From NCBI RefSeq assembly GCF_000219605.1, contig NC_015740.1:558001-622000 (forward strand): 64,000 bases of DNA, read 5' to 3'. The notes beneath the pieces are model-generated. The model had not been told where the DNA came from. It made no database searches and worked only from the letters and a program-made list of their open reading frames with translations. The position numbers and the translations under genes were made by a program. This DNA is from Stutzerimonas stutzeri. Its GTDB lineage: Bacteria > Pseudomonadota > Gammaproteobacteria > Pseudomonadales > Pseudomonadaceae. The first letter of the stretch is position 1, and every line of letters begins with the position of its first letter. Positions 45,561-54,423 of the stretch are shown in pieces.

Positions 45561-45638
45561 GCTCGCTCCTCGGATGGTGGGCTCATGCCCTGTTCGCTGA
45601 GTGTAGATGCTGTCGGCGCCCCTGCCTTGATCCAGATC

Positions 45639-46079
45639 CTATTCGGATGCTTCCGGCAATTCCGGCAGCTTGCGCAGCATGGTTTCGTAGGCGGCGCCGT
45701 CGAAGGGCCGATCGTCGCGCAGCATGGCGCGGATTTCGTGCGCCAGCACCAGCGCCATCATCTGCAGGCACTCGTCGCGCTCGTAGCCGACCAGGGTCAG
45801 TTTGTTCAGCGTCGCCTGGGTGGCCGCCGGCTCGCCGCTCTCCAGCTGGTTCTCGATGGCCTGGAGCAGGGCTTCTTCGGCGAAGGCTTCGTCTTCGTCG
45901 CTGGTATGCGTGTCGTTGGTCATGGGATTCCTATCGAGCGGCGCCGGATTTTCCTCGTCCAGCTGACAGAGCGTACAGCTGCCGTCGTCCGGCCGGTTAG
46001 TTTCGACGTAGCGTACCCGCCGCTGGGCGGCCTGGCGATCGGCATCGACGCGGTAACGCGGGCGGTCTGGGGCGGTCAT
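45639..46079 (-). CDS. Conserved hypothetical protein, start ambiguous (146 or 94 residues)
   Basis: The C-terminal 94 residues (from MTNDTH at 45923) look like a conserved small helical protein: EDEAFAEEALLQAIENQLESGEPAATQATLNKLTLVGYERDECLQMMALVLAHEIRAML. The frame remains open to ATG 46079, which has a near-perfect AGGAGGTG 5-6 bases upstream, stronger than the AGGA before 45923. The extra 52 residues are hydrophilic and contain a CxxC pair (SCTLCQLDEE). Either a fused N-terminal extension or two alternative products are possible. No family function is known to me. Confidence 0.7.
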   Translation of the reverse strand: MTAPDRPRYRVDADRQAAQRRVRYVETNRPDDGSCTLCQLDEENPAPLDRNPMTNDTHTSDEDEAFAEEALLQAIENQLESGEPAATQATLNKLTLVGYERDECLQMMALVLAHEIRAMLRDDRPFDGAAYETMLRKLPELPEASE

Positions 46080-46149
46080 GGTGCACCTCCTGGCTCTTTC
46101 CAGCTAAGCACCCGCACGCGCCGAGAGCAATGCATGCCGTGCCGCGGGC

Positions 46150-46677
46150 TCAATCCATGAAGCTTAGCGCCAGGCAGAGCAGGCCGAACGCGCCCCAGAC
46201 CAGCGAAAAGATGATCGGCGTGCGTAGCGAGAACAGCAGCGTGCGCTTGTAGCGATGCCCGCCGACCGGGCTGTTGCCCTCGCCGAACAGTGCCGATTCG
46301 TTGTTCGGCAGCATGCCGACCCGGCCTTCGATCTGCAGCAGCTCGGCCTGTTTCTGATGCCAGCGCTCGATGACGTCGAAGTTGGCCTTGATGCCGGGCA
46401 TGGCGTGGATCGAGGTGAGCAGGCCGAGCAGCGACAGGATGGCCGGCACCACCAGGCGGAACAGGTCGCCCCATTCGGGGTTGCTGTTGGCCATGGACGA
46501 CGCGAACGCGATCATCAGGAACGACTGCGAGGCCAGGTAGGCGCTGGTGCGTTCGGCCAGCAGGCTGGACTCGAAGTGGATTTCGGAGCGGTAGAACAGC
46601 AGGCGCTCCTTGGGCGACTCGAAGAGCTCGCCGCCCTGGGTGTCCTGATTCAACAGCAGGGTGCGCAGGTCGGGCAT
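46150..46677 (-). CDS. Small membrane protein of unknown function, SLATT-like topology
   Basis: 175 residues. A cytoplasmic N-terminal part (RTLLLNQDTQGGELFESPKERLLFYRSEIHFESSLLAERTSAYLASQSF) leads into two close membrane helices (about residues 48-65 and 74-96), then a charged helical linker KANFDVIERWHQKQAELLQIEGR and a third helix at the C-terminus (about residues 150-173). The order YR-E-E-LL-ER-Y-QSFL before paired helices recalls SLATT-type proteins, some of which are effectors of nucleotide-based defence, but similarity is only by eye. No nucleotide cyclase or other defence gene is near. Function unknown. Confidence 0.7.
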   Translation of the reverse strand: MPDLRTLLLNQDTQGGELFESPKERLLFYRSEIHFESSLLAERTSAYLASQSFLMIAFASSMANSNPEWGDLFRLVVPAILSLLGLLTSIHAMPGIKANFDVIERWHQKQAELLQIEGRVGMLPNNESALFGEGNSPVGGHRYKRTLLFSLRTPIIFSLVWGAFGLLCLALSFMD

Positions 46678-46754
46678 GCGGGTTCCGTGTCATCGGTGAA
46701 TGGCGGTTGCTGCATGTAGGTCAAGCGTGGAGCGCTAGAGTTCCGAGCGATGCG

Positions 46755-47903
46755 CTATCGGTCAGGCTGGGCGCGCGGGCTGTCGACGTGCGCAGCGCGG
46801 CACTGCCAGAGCAGCAAGGCCAGGCTGAGAAAGGCCAGGGACCAGCAGCCTGCCGCGATCAGCAGCCAACCCGGCTGTGGCAGCGCCAGCAGCGCGGGCA
46901 CGACGCGGGCGAGGGCGGCCAGGCTGATCAGCAGCGCCATGGCCTGGATCCAGGGCCGCGCAGCCGGGTCGCGGAAGCGGTAGAGCAGACGCGTACGTGC
47001 CATCACCGCGAAGGTCAGGCTGCCCAGAGCGCCTACGCTCAGCGCATGCAGCGTTGCGCTCAACGACAGCGCTGGCAGCAGCAAGCCCAGCCCGAGCAGC
47101 AGCAGGCCGAACGCCAGCCAGGCGTAACCGAGCAGCAGGATCAGCAGGTCCGCGCGCGCGCAACGCCACGGTTGCCAGCGCAGCAGGCGGATCGCGCTGA
47201 GCACGCCGGCGCTGATCACCAGCGCGGCCGCGAGTTGACGCAGCAGCGGCCAGGGCAGCGGATTCAGCACGAAGGCGAGGCCCAGCAGAATCAGGACGGC
47301 GCCTTCCAGGCCAGGCTGTACCCGAGCATCCAGCCGCCGACCCTCACTCTGCGCATAACCGGCCATCGCCGGCGCGATGATCCGGCCGCCCATGAAGGCC
47401 ATCAGCGTGGCGAACAGCAGCAAGGCTTCGACCAGCAGCAGCCGCTCGACGGCCACCCCCAGTTCGTTGCCGGCCATGGCGCTGAGCAGGGCGAGCCCGG
47501 CCAGCAGTGGCGCGACGCTCTGGTTGCGCCATTTCTTCGCGGCGCCGAAAAAGCGCGGCAGCACCTTCCAGGCCACGCCGCCGGCGAAGGTCGCGGCGCT
47601 TGCCAGCGCCAGCCAGGAACCCGGCCAGAGCAGGAAGCTCAGGCGCGCCAGTGCCCAACAGCCGAGCAGCGAGAGGATCAGGCGCAGTGGTTGCGGACCG
47701 AGCAGGTAACCGGCGACCACCGCCAGGGCGAAGCCGAAGAGCATTTCGTGGGCGTGCCCGCTGGGCGTGCTCAGGCCGGGCGGTGTGGGGATCAGGCCGA
47801 GCAGCGCGAATACCGAGATGGGCAGGATGAAGGCCGCATAGAGTGCGGCGACGGGGAAGAACCAGGCGTTGGCGAACGGCAGGCGCGGTTGGCGTGGGTG
47901 CAT
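46755..47903 (-). CDS. nnrS: NnrS family haem-copper membrane protein
   Basis: 382 residues with about 12 membrane helices. NnrS motifs are visible: FFPVAALYAAFILP, SGHAHEMLFGFALAVVAGYLLG (His residues 48 and 50 region), MGGRIIAPAMAGYAQ and LHALSVGALGSLTFAVMARTRL. NnrS proteins bind haem and copper and protect denitrifying bacteria from nitric oxide. ATG 47903 is chosen for GGAGG 7 bases upstream; an earlier in-frame start adds 15 basic residues. No DNR/FNR box (TTGAT-N4-ATCAA) is visible upstream; expression may depend on read-through from argH. Confidence 0.9.
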   Translation of the reverse strand: MHPRQPRLPFANAWFFPVAALYAAFILPISVFALLGLIPTPPGLSTPSGHAHEMLFGFALAVVAGYLLGPQPLRLILSLLGCWALARLSFLLWPGSWLALASAATFAGGVAWKVLPRFFGAAKKWRNQSVAPLLAGLALLSAMAGNELGVAVERLLLVEALLLFATLMAFMGGRIIAPAMAGYAQSEGRRLDARVQPGLEGAVLILLGLAFVLNPLPWPLLRQLAAALVISAGVLSAIRLLRWQPWRCARADLLILLLGYAWLAFGLLLLGLGLLLPALSLSATLHALSVGALGSLTFAVMARTRLLYRFRDPAARPWIQAMALLISLAALARVVPALLALPQPGWLLIAAGCWSLAFLSLALLLWQCRAAHVDSPRAQPDR

Positions 47904-47924
47904 TGCGCACCTCCTGCGGGATGC

Positions 47925-47948
47925 GTGACGGGGCCTGAGCCCCGTCAC
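47925..47948 (-). other. Perfect hairpin between argH and nnrS
   Basis: GTGACGGGGC (47925-47934) and GCCCCGTCAC (47939-47948) form a 10-pair stem with a CTGA loop, 10 bases after the argH stop. There is no U-tract, so it may be a partial terminator or stabiliser separating argH from nnrS. Confidence 0.55.
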
Positions 47949-47958
47949 CGAATGGCCA

Positions 47959-49353
47959 TCAGCGGCCGGCGAGCAGCGCCTGACCGCGCTTGACTGCGGC
48001 GCGCACCTGCGCCGGCGCAGTACCGCCGATGTGGTCGCGGGCGTTGACCGAGCCCTCCAGGGTCAGCACGGCGAAGACGTCGTCGCCGATCTCTCCGCTG
48101 AACTGGCGCAGTTCGTCGAGGCTCATCTCGGCCAGATCCTTACCGGTCTGCACGCCGTACTTCACCGCATGGCCGACGATCTCGTGGCAGTCGCGGAAGG
48201 GCAGGCCTTTGCGCACCAGGTAGTCGGCCAGATCCGTGGCGGTGGAGAAGCCGCGCAACGCCGCCTCGCGCATGATTTCGCGCTTGGGCTTGATCGCCGG
48301 AACCATGTCGGCAAAGGCGCGCAGGCTGTCGCGCAGGGTGTCGGCGGCGTCGAACAGCGGCTCCTTGTCTTCCTGGTTGTCCTTGTTGTAGGCCAGCGGC
48401 TGGCCCTTCATCAGCACCAGCAGGCCGGCCAGCGCGCCAAATACGCGGCCAGTCTTGCCGCGTACCAGCTCGGGCACGTCGGGGTTTTTCTTCTGCGGCA
48501 TGATCGAGGAGCCGGTGCAGAAACGGTCGGGCAGGTCGATGAACTGGAACTGGGCGCTGGTCCAGAGCACCAGCTCTTCGGAGAAGCGCGACAGGTGCAT
48601 CATCGCCAGCGAGGCGGCGGCGCAGAATTCGATGGCGAAATCGCGATCGGAGACGCCGTCCAGCGAATTGCCGGAGATCGCTTCGAAACCCAGCAGCTCG
48701 CAGGTGATTTCCCGCTGGATAGGGTAGGTAGTGCCGGCGAGGGCAGCCGAGCCCAGCGGCATGCGGTTGGTGCGCTTGCGGCAGTCGACCAGACGCTCGT
48801 AGTCACGCGAGAGCATCTCGAACCAGGCCAGCAGATGGTGGCCGAAGGTCACCGGCTGGGCGGTCTGCAGGTGGGTGAAACCGGGCATGATGGTGTCGGC
48901 TTCGGCTTCGGCGAGACCCAGCAGACCCTGCTGCAGACGGGTGATCTCGCCAAGGATCAGGTCGATCTCGTCGCGCAGCCACAGGCGGATGTCGGTGGCG
49001 ACCTGGTCGTTGCGCGACCGGCCGGTGTGCAGCTTCTTGCCGACGATGCCGATGCGGTCGGTCAGGCGCGCCTCGATGTTCATGTGCACGTCTTCCAGGT
49101 CCACGCGCCAGTCGAAGGTGCCGGCCTCGATCTCGCTCTGGATGTCCTTCAGGTTGGCGATGATCTGGTCGCGCTCGGCATCGGTCAGCACGCCGGCCTT
49201 GGCGAGCATGGTGGCGTGGGCGATGGAGCCCATGATGTCGTGGCGGTAGAGGCGCTTGTCGAACTCGACGGAGGCGGTGAATCGGGCGACGAAGGCGTCG
49301 ACGGGCTCGCTGAAACGGCCGCCCCAGGACTGGTTGGTCTTGTCGGTGCTCAT
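47959..49353 (-). CDS. argH: Argininosuccinate lyase
   Basis: 464 residues, fumarase/aspartase superfamily. The signature [23 protein letters not shown] is intact (about residues 281-303) as are the N-terminal [16 protein letters not shown] and the [20 protein letters not shown] block. It splits argininosuccinate to arginine and fumarate. Divergent from algZ, the arrangement of P. aeruginosa (PA5263/PA5262). Confidence 0.97.
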   Translation of the reverse strand: MSTDKTNQSWGGRFSEPVDAFVARFTASVEFDKRLYRHDIMGSIAHATMLAKAGVLTDAERDQIIANLKDIQSEIEAGTFDWRVDLEDVHMNIEARLTDRIGIVGKKLHTGRSRNDQVATDIRLWLRDEIDLILGEITRLQQGLLGLAEAEADTIMPGFTHLQTAQPVTFGHHLLAWFEMLSRDYERLVDCRKRTNRMPLGSAALAGTTYPIQREITCELLGFEAISGNSLDGVSDRDFAIEFCAAASLAMMHLSRFSEELVLWTSAQFQFIDLPDRFCTGSSIMPQKKNPDVPELVRGKTGRVFGALAGLLVLMKGQPLAYNKDNQEDKEPLFDAADTLRDSLRAFADMVPAIKPKREIMREAALRGFSTATDLADYLVRKGLPFRDCHEIVGHAVKYGVQTGKDLAEMSLDELRQFSGEIGDDVFAVLTLEGSVNARDHIGGTAPAQVRAAVKRGQALLAGR

Positions 49354-49559
49354 GAATGCGCTCGCTGAAATCCGAAGGCTGTGGAAAGGCGGCGATGATA
49401 GCAGGGATGGCGCCCTTGGCGGGCACGGCGGCAGGCGTCGGCGAAGGGTGAGCTGGCTGGCATTTTCGCATTATTCCGCCCGCGCAGCCCGACACGCGGC
49501 TTGCCGTTGTCCGGGCCTGCACGGAAACTGCCGGGCAGTCGAACCGCCGGGTTGAACCT

Positions 49560-50618
49560 GTGAAATCCACTGCCGTATCCGATGATTTTTTCGTGCCCGA
49601 GCTGTGCCAGCCCGAGGCGTTGCTCGGCCTCGTCCTGCTCGCCGAGCTGCTGGTTTTCGTGCTGGTGCTGGCCGAGCCTATGCAGCCGGGCTTCAACTGG
49701 ATGCGCCTGGCACTGACCTCGCTGTTCGTGCAGTGGATCGTGCTGCTGTCCGCCGGCACCATGTGCCTGCTGCGTCCTCTGCTGGCGAGGCTCAGAGCGG
49801 CATTCGCCGGGCTGGCGTGCTGCGCGCTGGTGGTCGGGCTGACCCTGGCCTGCACCGCCGTGGCGGACATCTACCAGCTCGGGGGGCCGCTCTCGCGCGA
49901 CGGCGAGGTCAATCTCTACCTGCGCCACGCGCTGATCAGCCTGATCATGTCGGGTCTGCTGCTACGCTATTTCTATCTGCAGAGCCAGTGGCGGCGCCAG
50001 GAGCAGGCCGAGCTGCGGGCGCGGATCGAATCGCTGCAGGCGCGCATTCGTCCGCACTTCCTGTTCAACAGCCTCAACAGCATCGCCGCACTGGTGGCGA
50101 GCGATCCGGCCAAGGCGGAGCAGGCTGTACTGGACCTGTCCGACCTGTTCCGTGCGAGCCTCGCGCGGCCGGGCACACTGGTGGCCTGGCGGGATGAGCT
50201 GGAGCTGTCGCGGCGTTACCTGTCGATCGAGCAATACCGCTTGGGCGACCGGTTGCAGATGGACTGGCGGGTCGATGGCGTGCCGGACGACTTGCCGATT
50301 CCGCAGCTGACGCTGCAGCCGCTGCTGGAGAACGCATTGGTCTATGGCATTCAGCCACGTATCGAGGGGGGCGTGGTCAGCGTAACCGCCGATTATGTCG
50401 ACGGCATGTTTCAGTTGGTGGTCAGCAACCCGTTCGACGAAGCCGCTCAAGCGCAGGCCTCACGGGGCACACGGCAGGGTTTGCAGAACATCGACGCACG
50501 ATTAGCGGCACTTTTCGGTCCGCTAGCGAGTCTCAGCGTGGAGCGCCGTGAAGGCCGCCATTACACATGTCTACGCTATCCGTGTGCGAGACAACCGCAG
50601 GAAGCCAGATCTATATGA
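49560..50618 (+). CDS. algZ: Sensor histidine kinase AlgZ (FimS)
   Basis: 352 residues, LytS/YpdA-like kinase. Four to six hydrophobic helices in the first 140 residues, then phosphoacceptor His166 in ARIRPHFLFNSLNSIAALV and a degenerate-looking ATPase domain with LQPLLENALVYGIQPR. With AlgR it controls alginate, twitching motility and virulence-related genes in P. aeruginosa. Start GTG 49560 fits homologues; the ribosome site is weak. The stop overlaps algR by 4 bases (ATGA). Confidence 0.93.
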   Translation: MKSTAVSDDFFVPELCQPEALLGLVLLAELLVFVLVLAEPMQPGFNWMRLALTSLFVQWIVLLSAGTMCLLRPLLARLRAAFAGLACCALVVGLTLACTAVADIYQLGGPLSRDGEVNLYLRHALISLIMSGLLLRYFYLQSQWRRQEQAELRARIESLQARIRPHFLFNSLNSIAALVASDPAKAEQAVLDLSDLFRASLARPGTLVAWRDELELSRRYLSIEQYRLGDRLQMDWRVDGVPDDLPIPQLTLQPLLENALVYGIQPRIEGGVVSVTADYVDGMFQLVVSNPFDEAAQAQASRGTRQGLQNIDARLAALFGPLASLSVERREGRHYTCLRYPCARQPQEARSI

Positions 50619-51361
50619 ATGTCCTGATTGTCGATGACGAACCTCTAGCCCGCGAGCGCCTGAGCCGACTGGTAGGTGACCTCGACGGCTATCGTGTCCT
50701 CGAGCCTGCCGCTAGCAATGGCGAAGAAGCACTGACGCTGATCGAGGAACTGCGCCCTGATATCGTGCTGCTGGATATCCGCATGCCCGGGCTCGATGGC
50801 CTGCAGGTCGCAGCCAGGCTCTGCGAGACGGATGCGCCGCCGGCGGTGATCTTTTGTACTGCCCATGATGAATTCGCCCTGGAGGCGTTCCAGGTCAGCG
50901 CGGTTGGCTACCTGGTCAAGCCGGTGCGCCCGGAGCATCTGTCGGAGGCGCTGAAGAAGGCCGAGCGGCCCAACCGCATGCAGCTGGCGGCGCTGACCCG
51001 ACCGGCCGCCGTTTCCGGTGCCGGGCCGCGCAGCCACATCAGCGCACGTACCCGCAAGGGCATCGAGCTGATTCCGCTGGATCAGGTGATCTACTTCATC
51101 GCCGACCACAAGTACGTCACCCTGCGCCATGTCGGCGGTGAGGTGCTGCTGGACGAGCCGCTCAAATCCCTGGAAGACGAGTTCGGTGAACGCTTCGTGC
51201 GCATCCATCGCAACGCGCTGGTGTTCCGCGATCGGATCGAGCGTCTGCAGCGCACGCCGCTCGGGCACTTCCAGCTGTTCCTCAAGGGACTCGATGGCGA
51301 GGCGTTGACCGTGAGTCGGCGTCACGTGGCCGGTGTGCGCAAGCTGATGCAGAACCTCTGA
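50615..51361 (+). CDS. algR: LytTR response regulator AlgR
   Basis: 248 residues: receiver domain with phosphoacceptor Asp54 (VLLDIRMPG) and Lys in VKPVRPEHL, and a C-terminal LytTR DNA-binding domain (about residues 140-245; RTRKGIELIPLDQVIYFIADHKYVTLRH). It binds CCGTTCGTC-like boxes. Coupled to algZ by a 4-base overlap. Also followed by hemC, the usual Pseudomonas order. Confidence 0.96.
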   Translation: MNVLIVDDEPLARERLSRLVGDLDGYRVLEPAASNGEEALTLIEELRPDIVLLDIRMPGLDGLQVAARLCETDAPPAVIFCTAHDEFALEAFQVSAVGYLVKPVRPEHLSEALKKAERPNRMQLAALTRPAAVSGAGPRSHISARTRKGIELIPLDQVIYFIADHKYVTLRHVGGEVLLDEPLKSLEDEFGERFVRIHRNALVFRDRIERLQRTPLGHFQLFLKGLDGEALTVSRRHVAGVRKLMQNL

Positions 51362-51516
51362 AGCATACCGCCGGTGGCGCTGGCGTCCGCGGCCCGAGGG
51401 TCGCGGGCGCCAGCGCTGACGCTGCGTCGCGCCCACGCTTTCCTTGATTCCGGCCAACCCAGCCCGGACGTCCGGCCTGTTATCATCGCCGGCAATTCAC
51501 TGTTCTGGAATTGCCC

Positions 51517-52455
51517 ATGTCTCGCGAAATTCGCATCGCCACCCGCAAGAGTGCCCTGGCCCTGTGGCAGGCCGAATACGTCAAGGCACGCCTGGAGGCG
51601 TCGCATCCAGGGCTGAAGGTCAGCCTGGTGCCGATGGTCAGCCGTGGTGACAAGCTGCTCGATGCGCCGCTGGCGAAAATCGGCGGCAAGGGGCTGTTCG
51701 TCAAGGAACTGGAAACCGCGCTGCTGGAAAACGAGGCGGACATCGCCGTGCACTCCATGAAGGACGTGCCGATGGAATTCCCCGAAGGGCTGGGCCTGTA
51801 TTGCATCTGCGAGCGGGAAGACCCGCGCGATGCCTTCGTCTCCAATCGCTTCGACAGCCTTGACGCGCTGCCGCCGGGAAGCGTGGTCGGCACCTCGTCG
51901 CTGCGTCGCCAGGCCCAGCTGCTGGCGCGCCGACCTGACCTGAAAATCCAGTTCCTGCGCGGCAACGTCAACACTCGGCTGGCCAAGCTCGACGCCGGCG
52001 AATACGACGCCATCATCCTCGCTGCCGCCGGGTTGATCCGCCTTGGTTTCGGTGAGCGCATCCGTTCCAGCATCGGCGTCGATGAAAGTCTGCCGGCCGG
52101 CGGACAGGGTGCGGTGGGCATCGAGTGCCGCACCGGCGATAGCGAAGTGCATGCGCTGCTGTCCTGCCTCAACCATGCGCCGACTGCCACCCGCGTCGTC
52201 GCCGAGCGCGCGCTGAACAAGCGCCTGAACGGCGGCTGCCAGGTGCCGATCGCCTGTTATGCGGTGCTCGAAGGCGAGCAGCTGTGGCTGCGTGGGCTGG
52301 TCGGGCAGCCGGACGGTACTCTGCTATTGCGCGCCGAAGGTCGTGCGCCGGCCGCAGAAGCCGAGGCGCTGGGCGTGCAGGTCGCCGAGGAACTGCTGGG
52401 CCAGGGTGCCGAGCAGATCCTCAAGGCAGTCTATGGCGAGGCTGGTCACGCGTGA
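51517..52455 (+). CDS. hemC: Porphobilinogen deaminase (hydroxymethylbilane synthase)
   Basis: 312 residues. Cys241 in [13 protein letters not shown] carries the dipyrromethane cofactor; the conserved [22 protein letters not shown] and HSMKDVP motifs are present. It joins four porphobilinogens to hydroxymethylbilane. ATG 51517 matches [18 protein letters not shown]. First of four overlapping or closely spaced genes hemC-hemD-hemX-hemY. Confidence 0.96.
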   Translation: MSREIRIATRKSALALWQAEYVKARLEASHPGLKVSLVPMVSRGDKLLDAPLAKIGGKGLFVKELETALLENEADIAVHSMKDVPMEFPEGLGLYCICEREDPRDAFVSNRFDSLDALPPGSVVGTSSLRRQAQLLARRPDLKIQFLRGNVNTRLAKLDAGEYDAIILAAAGLIRLGFGERIRSSIGVDESLPAGGQGAVGIECRTGDSEVHALLSCLNHAPTATRVVAERALNKRLNGGCQVPIACYAVLEGEQLWLRGLVGQPDGTLLLRAEGRAPAAEAEALGVQVAEELLGQGAEQILKAVYGEAGHA

Positions 52456-53222
52456 CCGGCTGGCGCCTGCTGCTGACCCGGCCGACCGAGGAATGCGAGG
52501 CATTGGCCGCGACTCTCGCCGAGGCTGGTGTGCACAGCTCCAGCCTGCCGCTGCTGGTGATCGAGCCGCTGCCGGAGTCCGCCGAGCAGCGTGCAATGAT
52601 CCTCGAGCTGGATCGCTATTGCGCTGTCGTCGTGGTCAGCAAGCCGGCCGCCCGCCTGGGCCTGGAACTGCTCGATCGCTACTGGCTGCAGCCCCCGTTC
52701 GGTCAGGCCTGGTTCAGCGTCGGTGGCGCCACCGGGGCGATCCTCGAAGCCTACGGGCTGGACGTCAGCTGGCCCGAGCGGGGTGACGACAGTGAAGCGC
52801 TGCTGGCGCTGCCACGATTGGCGCAGGCGCTGGCCAGGCCCGATCCAAAGGTATTGATCATGCGCGGCGAGGGCGGCCGCGAGTTCCTCGCCGAGACGCT
52901 TCGCGGGCGTGGCGTGCAGGTCGACTTTCTCGAACTGTACCGTCGCAGCCTGCCCGACTATCCGCCTGGAACGCTGGTGCAGGTCGTTCGGTCGGAACGG
53001 CTCAACGGCCTGGTGGTCAGCAGTGGGCAGGGTCTGCTGTCGCTGCATGAGCTGGCAGCCGATACCTGGCCCGAATTGTGTGAGCTACCCTTGTTCGTAC
53101 CCAGTCCGCGGGTGGCGGAGATGGCTCGACAGCTGGGCGCCAAACGAATTGTGGATTGCCGTGGCGCAGGAGCTGCGGCCTTGCTGGCGGCCTTGCGGGA
53201 AACCGCGGTGGCCGCTTCCTGA
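52452..53222 (+). CDS. hemD: Uroporphyrinogen-III synthase
   Basis: 256 residues, two-lobe HemD fold with [17 protein letters not shown] at the N-terminus, [23 protein letters not shown] in the middle and a C-terminal [21 protein letters not shown] block. It closes hydroxymethylbilane to uroporphyrinogen III. Start GTG 52452 overlaps the hemC stop (GTGA), indicating coupling. Confidence 0.93.
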   Translation: MTGWRLLLTRPTEECEALAATLAEAGVHSSSLPLLVIEPLPESAEQRAMILELDRYCAVVVVSKPAARLGLELLDRYWLQPPFGQAWFSVGGATGAILEAYGLDVSWPERGDDSEALLALPRLAQALARPDPKVLIMRGEGGREFLAETLRGRGVQVDFLELYRRSLPDYPPGTLVQVVRSERLNGLVVSSGQGLLSLHELAADTWPELCELPLFVPSPRVAEMARQLGAKRIVDCRGAGAAALLAALRETAVAAS

Positions 53223-53238
53223 TGCAAAGGATGGAAAC

Positions 53239-54423
53239 GTGAGCGAAGCAGATTCCAAGAAAGAACCGCTGCAACCCCCCGCCAGCGAGCCGGCCCCCGC
53301 GACCGAGCCTGCGAAACCCGCAAAGCCCGCCAAGCCCGTCCCATCCAAGCCTGCCGCCAACGGCGGCGCCAAGTCCCTGGCAGCCTTGGCGCTGCTGGTC
53401 GGCCTGGGCGGCGTGGCGCTCGGTGGTTATGGCATCTGGCAGCTGCAACAGCTCGGTGCTCAGCAAGACCAGCGGCTCGAAGCCATGCAGGGGGCTGCCG
53501 AGCAGACGCGTCAGCTGGCCGAGCGCGAACGCCAGCTGGCTGCGCGGCTCGGTCGGCTGGAACAGCTGCCGTCGGCCAGCGAGCTGGAGGAGCGCCGTCG
53601 CCTGCTGGCCGCGCTGCAGAGTGATCAGCAGCGCCTTTCCGGGCGGGTCGAGCAGGTGCTGGGCGCGAGCCGCGAGGAGTGGCGCCTGGCCGAAGCCGAG
53701 CACCTGCTGCGCATGGCGATGCTGCGACTCTCGGCCATGCAGGACGTGAAAAGCGCCGAGATGCTGGTTCACGAAGCCGATCTGATTCTGCAGAAGCAGG
53801 ACGATCCCGGTGCCTATGGCACCCGGCAGAAGTTGCTCGAAGGTCTCGAAGCGCTGCGCAGTCTGCCGGAGCTGGACCGTACCGGGCTGTTCCTGCAGCT
53901 GGGGGCATTGCGTGGGCAGACCGGCCAGCTCAGCGCGCTCGCCCCGGAATTCGTCAACGGCGAGGCGCTGCCGGAAAACGCCCAGGACAGTCGCTGGCAG
54001 CGCTGGCTGAACGAATTGACGCGCTACGTGCGGGTGGACTTCGATGCCAGTGCCGACGTGAAGCCGCTGCTCGCCGGCCAGACCCTGGGCCAGGTGCGCC
54101 TGGCACTGTCGCTGGCCATCGAGCAGGCGCAATGGGCCGTGCTCAACGGCAACACCCGGGTCTATCGGCAGTCGCTGGAGCAGGCGAGCACACTGCTCAA
54201 GGATCATTTCAGCGATGATAACGGCCAGGCCCGTGGCCTGCGCGAGCGCCTGGAAGCCCTTACCCAGCGCGAGGTCGAGGTGAGCCTGCCCGATCTCGCA
54301 CCCGCCCTGCAGGCGCTGCAGGCCTACGTGCAGAAACGTGAGCGCCGCGATGAAAGCGACGCGGGCGAGACGTCCGCTCAGCCCGAGGCGCAGGACGCGG
54401 AGCAGGAGGCCCAGCGCACATGA
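53239..54423 (+). CDS. hemX: HemX family membrane protein
   Basis: 394 residues. Short N-terminal Pro/Ala/Lys-rich cytoplasmic tail (PAKPAKPAKPVPSKPA), one membrane helix (about residues 45-66), then a long periplasmic helical domain with coiled coil (QTRQLAERERQLAARLGRLEQLP). It is the HemX domain protein conserved after hemD; its function is unknown (an annotation as uroporphyrin-III methyltransferase is historical). Start GTG 53239 has AAGGA 7-8 bases upstream. Overlaps hemY by 4 bases. Confidence 0.9.
   Translation: MSEADSKKEPLQPPASEPAPATEPAKPAKPAKPVPSKPAANGGAKSLAALALLVGLGGVALGGYGIWQLQQLGAQQDQRLEAMQGAAEQTRQLAERERQLAARLGRLEQLPSASELEERRRLLAALQSDQQRLSGRVEQVLGASREEWRLAEAEHLLRMAMLRLSAMQDVKSAEMLVHEADLILQKQDDPGAYGTRQKLLEGLEALRSLPELDRTGLFLQLGALRGQTGQLSALAPEFVNGEALPENAQDSRWQRWLNELTRYVRVDFDASADVKPLLAGQTLGQVRLALSLAIEQAQWAVLNGNTRVYRQSLEQASTLLKDHFSDDNGQARGLRERLEALTQREVEVSLPDLAPALQALQAYVQKRERRDESDAGETSAQPEAQDAEQEAQRT

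Noticed and set aside
46150..46677. CBASS-type defence system based on the SLATT-like protein
   Set aside because: No CD-NTase, TIR, ubiquitin-like or other partner gene lies within several kilobases; similarity is only topological, so it is listed as a low-weight observation.
47904..47958. DNR/ANR box in front of nnrS
   Set aside because: No TTGAT-N4-ATCAA-like sequence is present; only the argH-nnrS hairpin and a strong ribosome site are seen.
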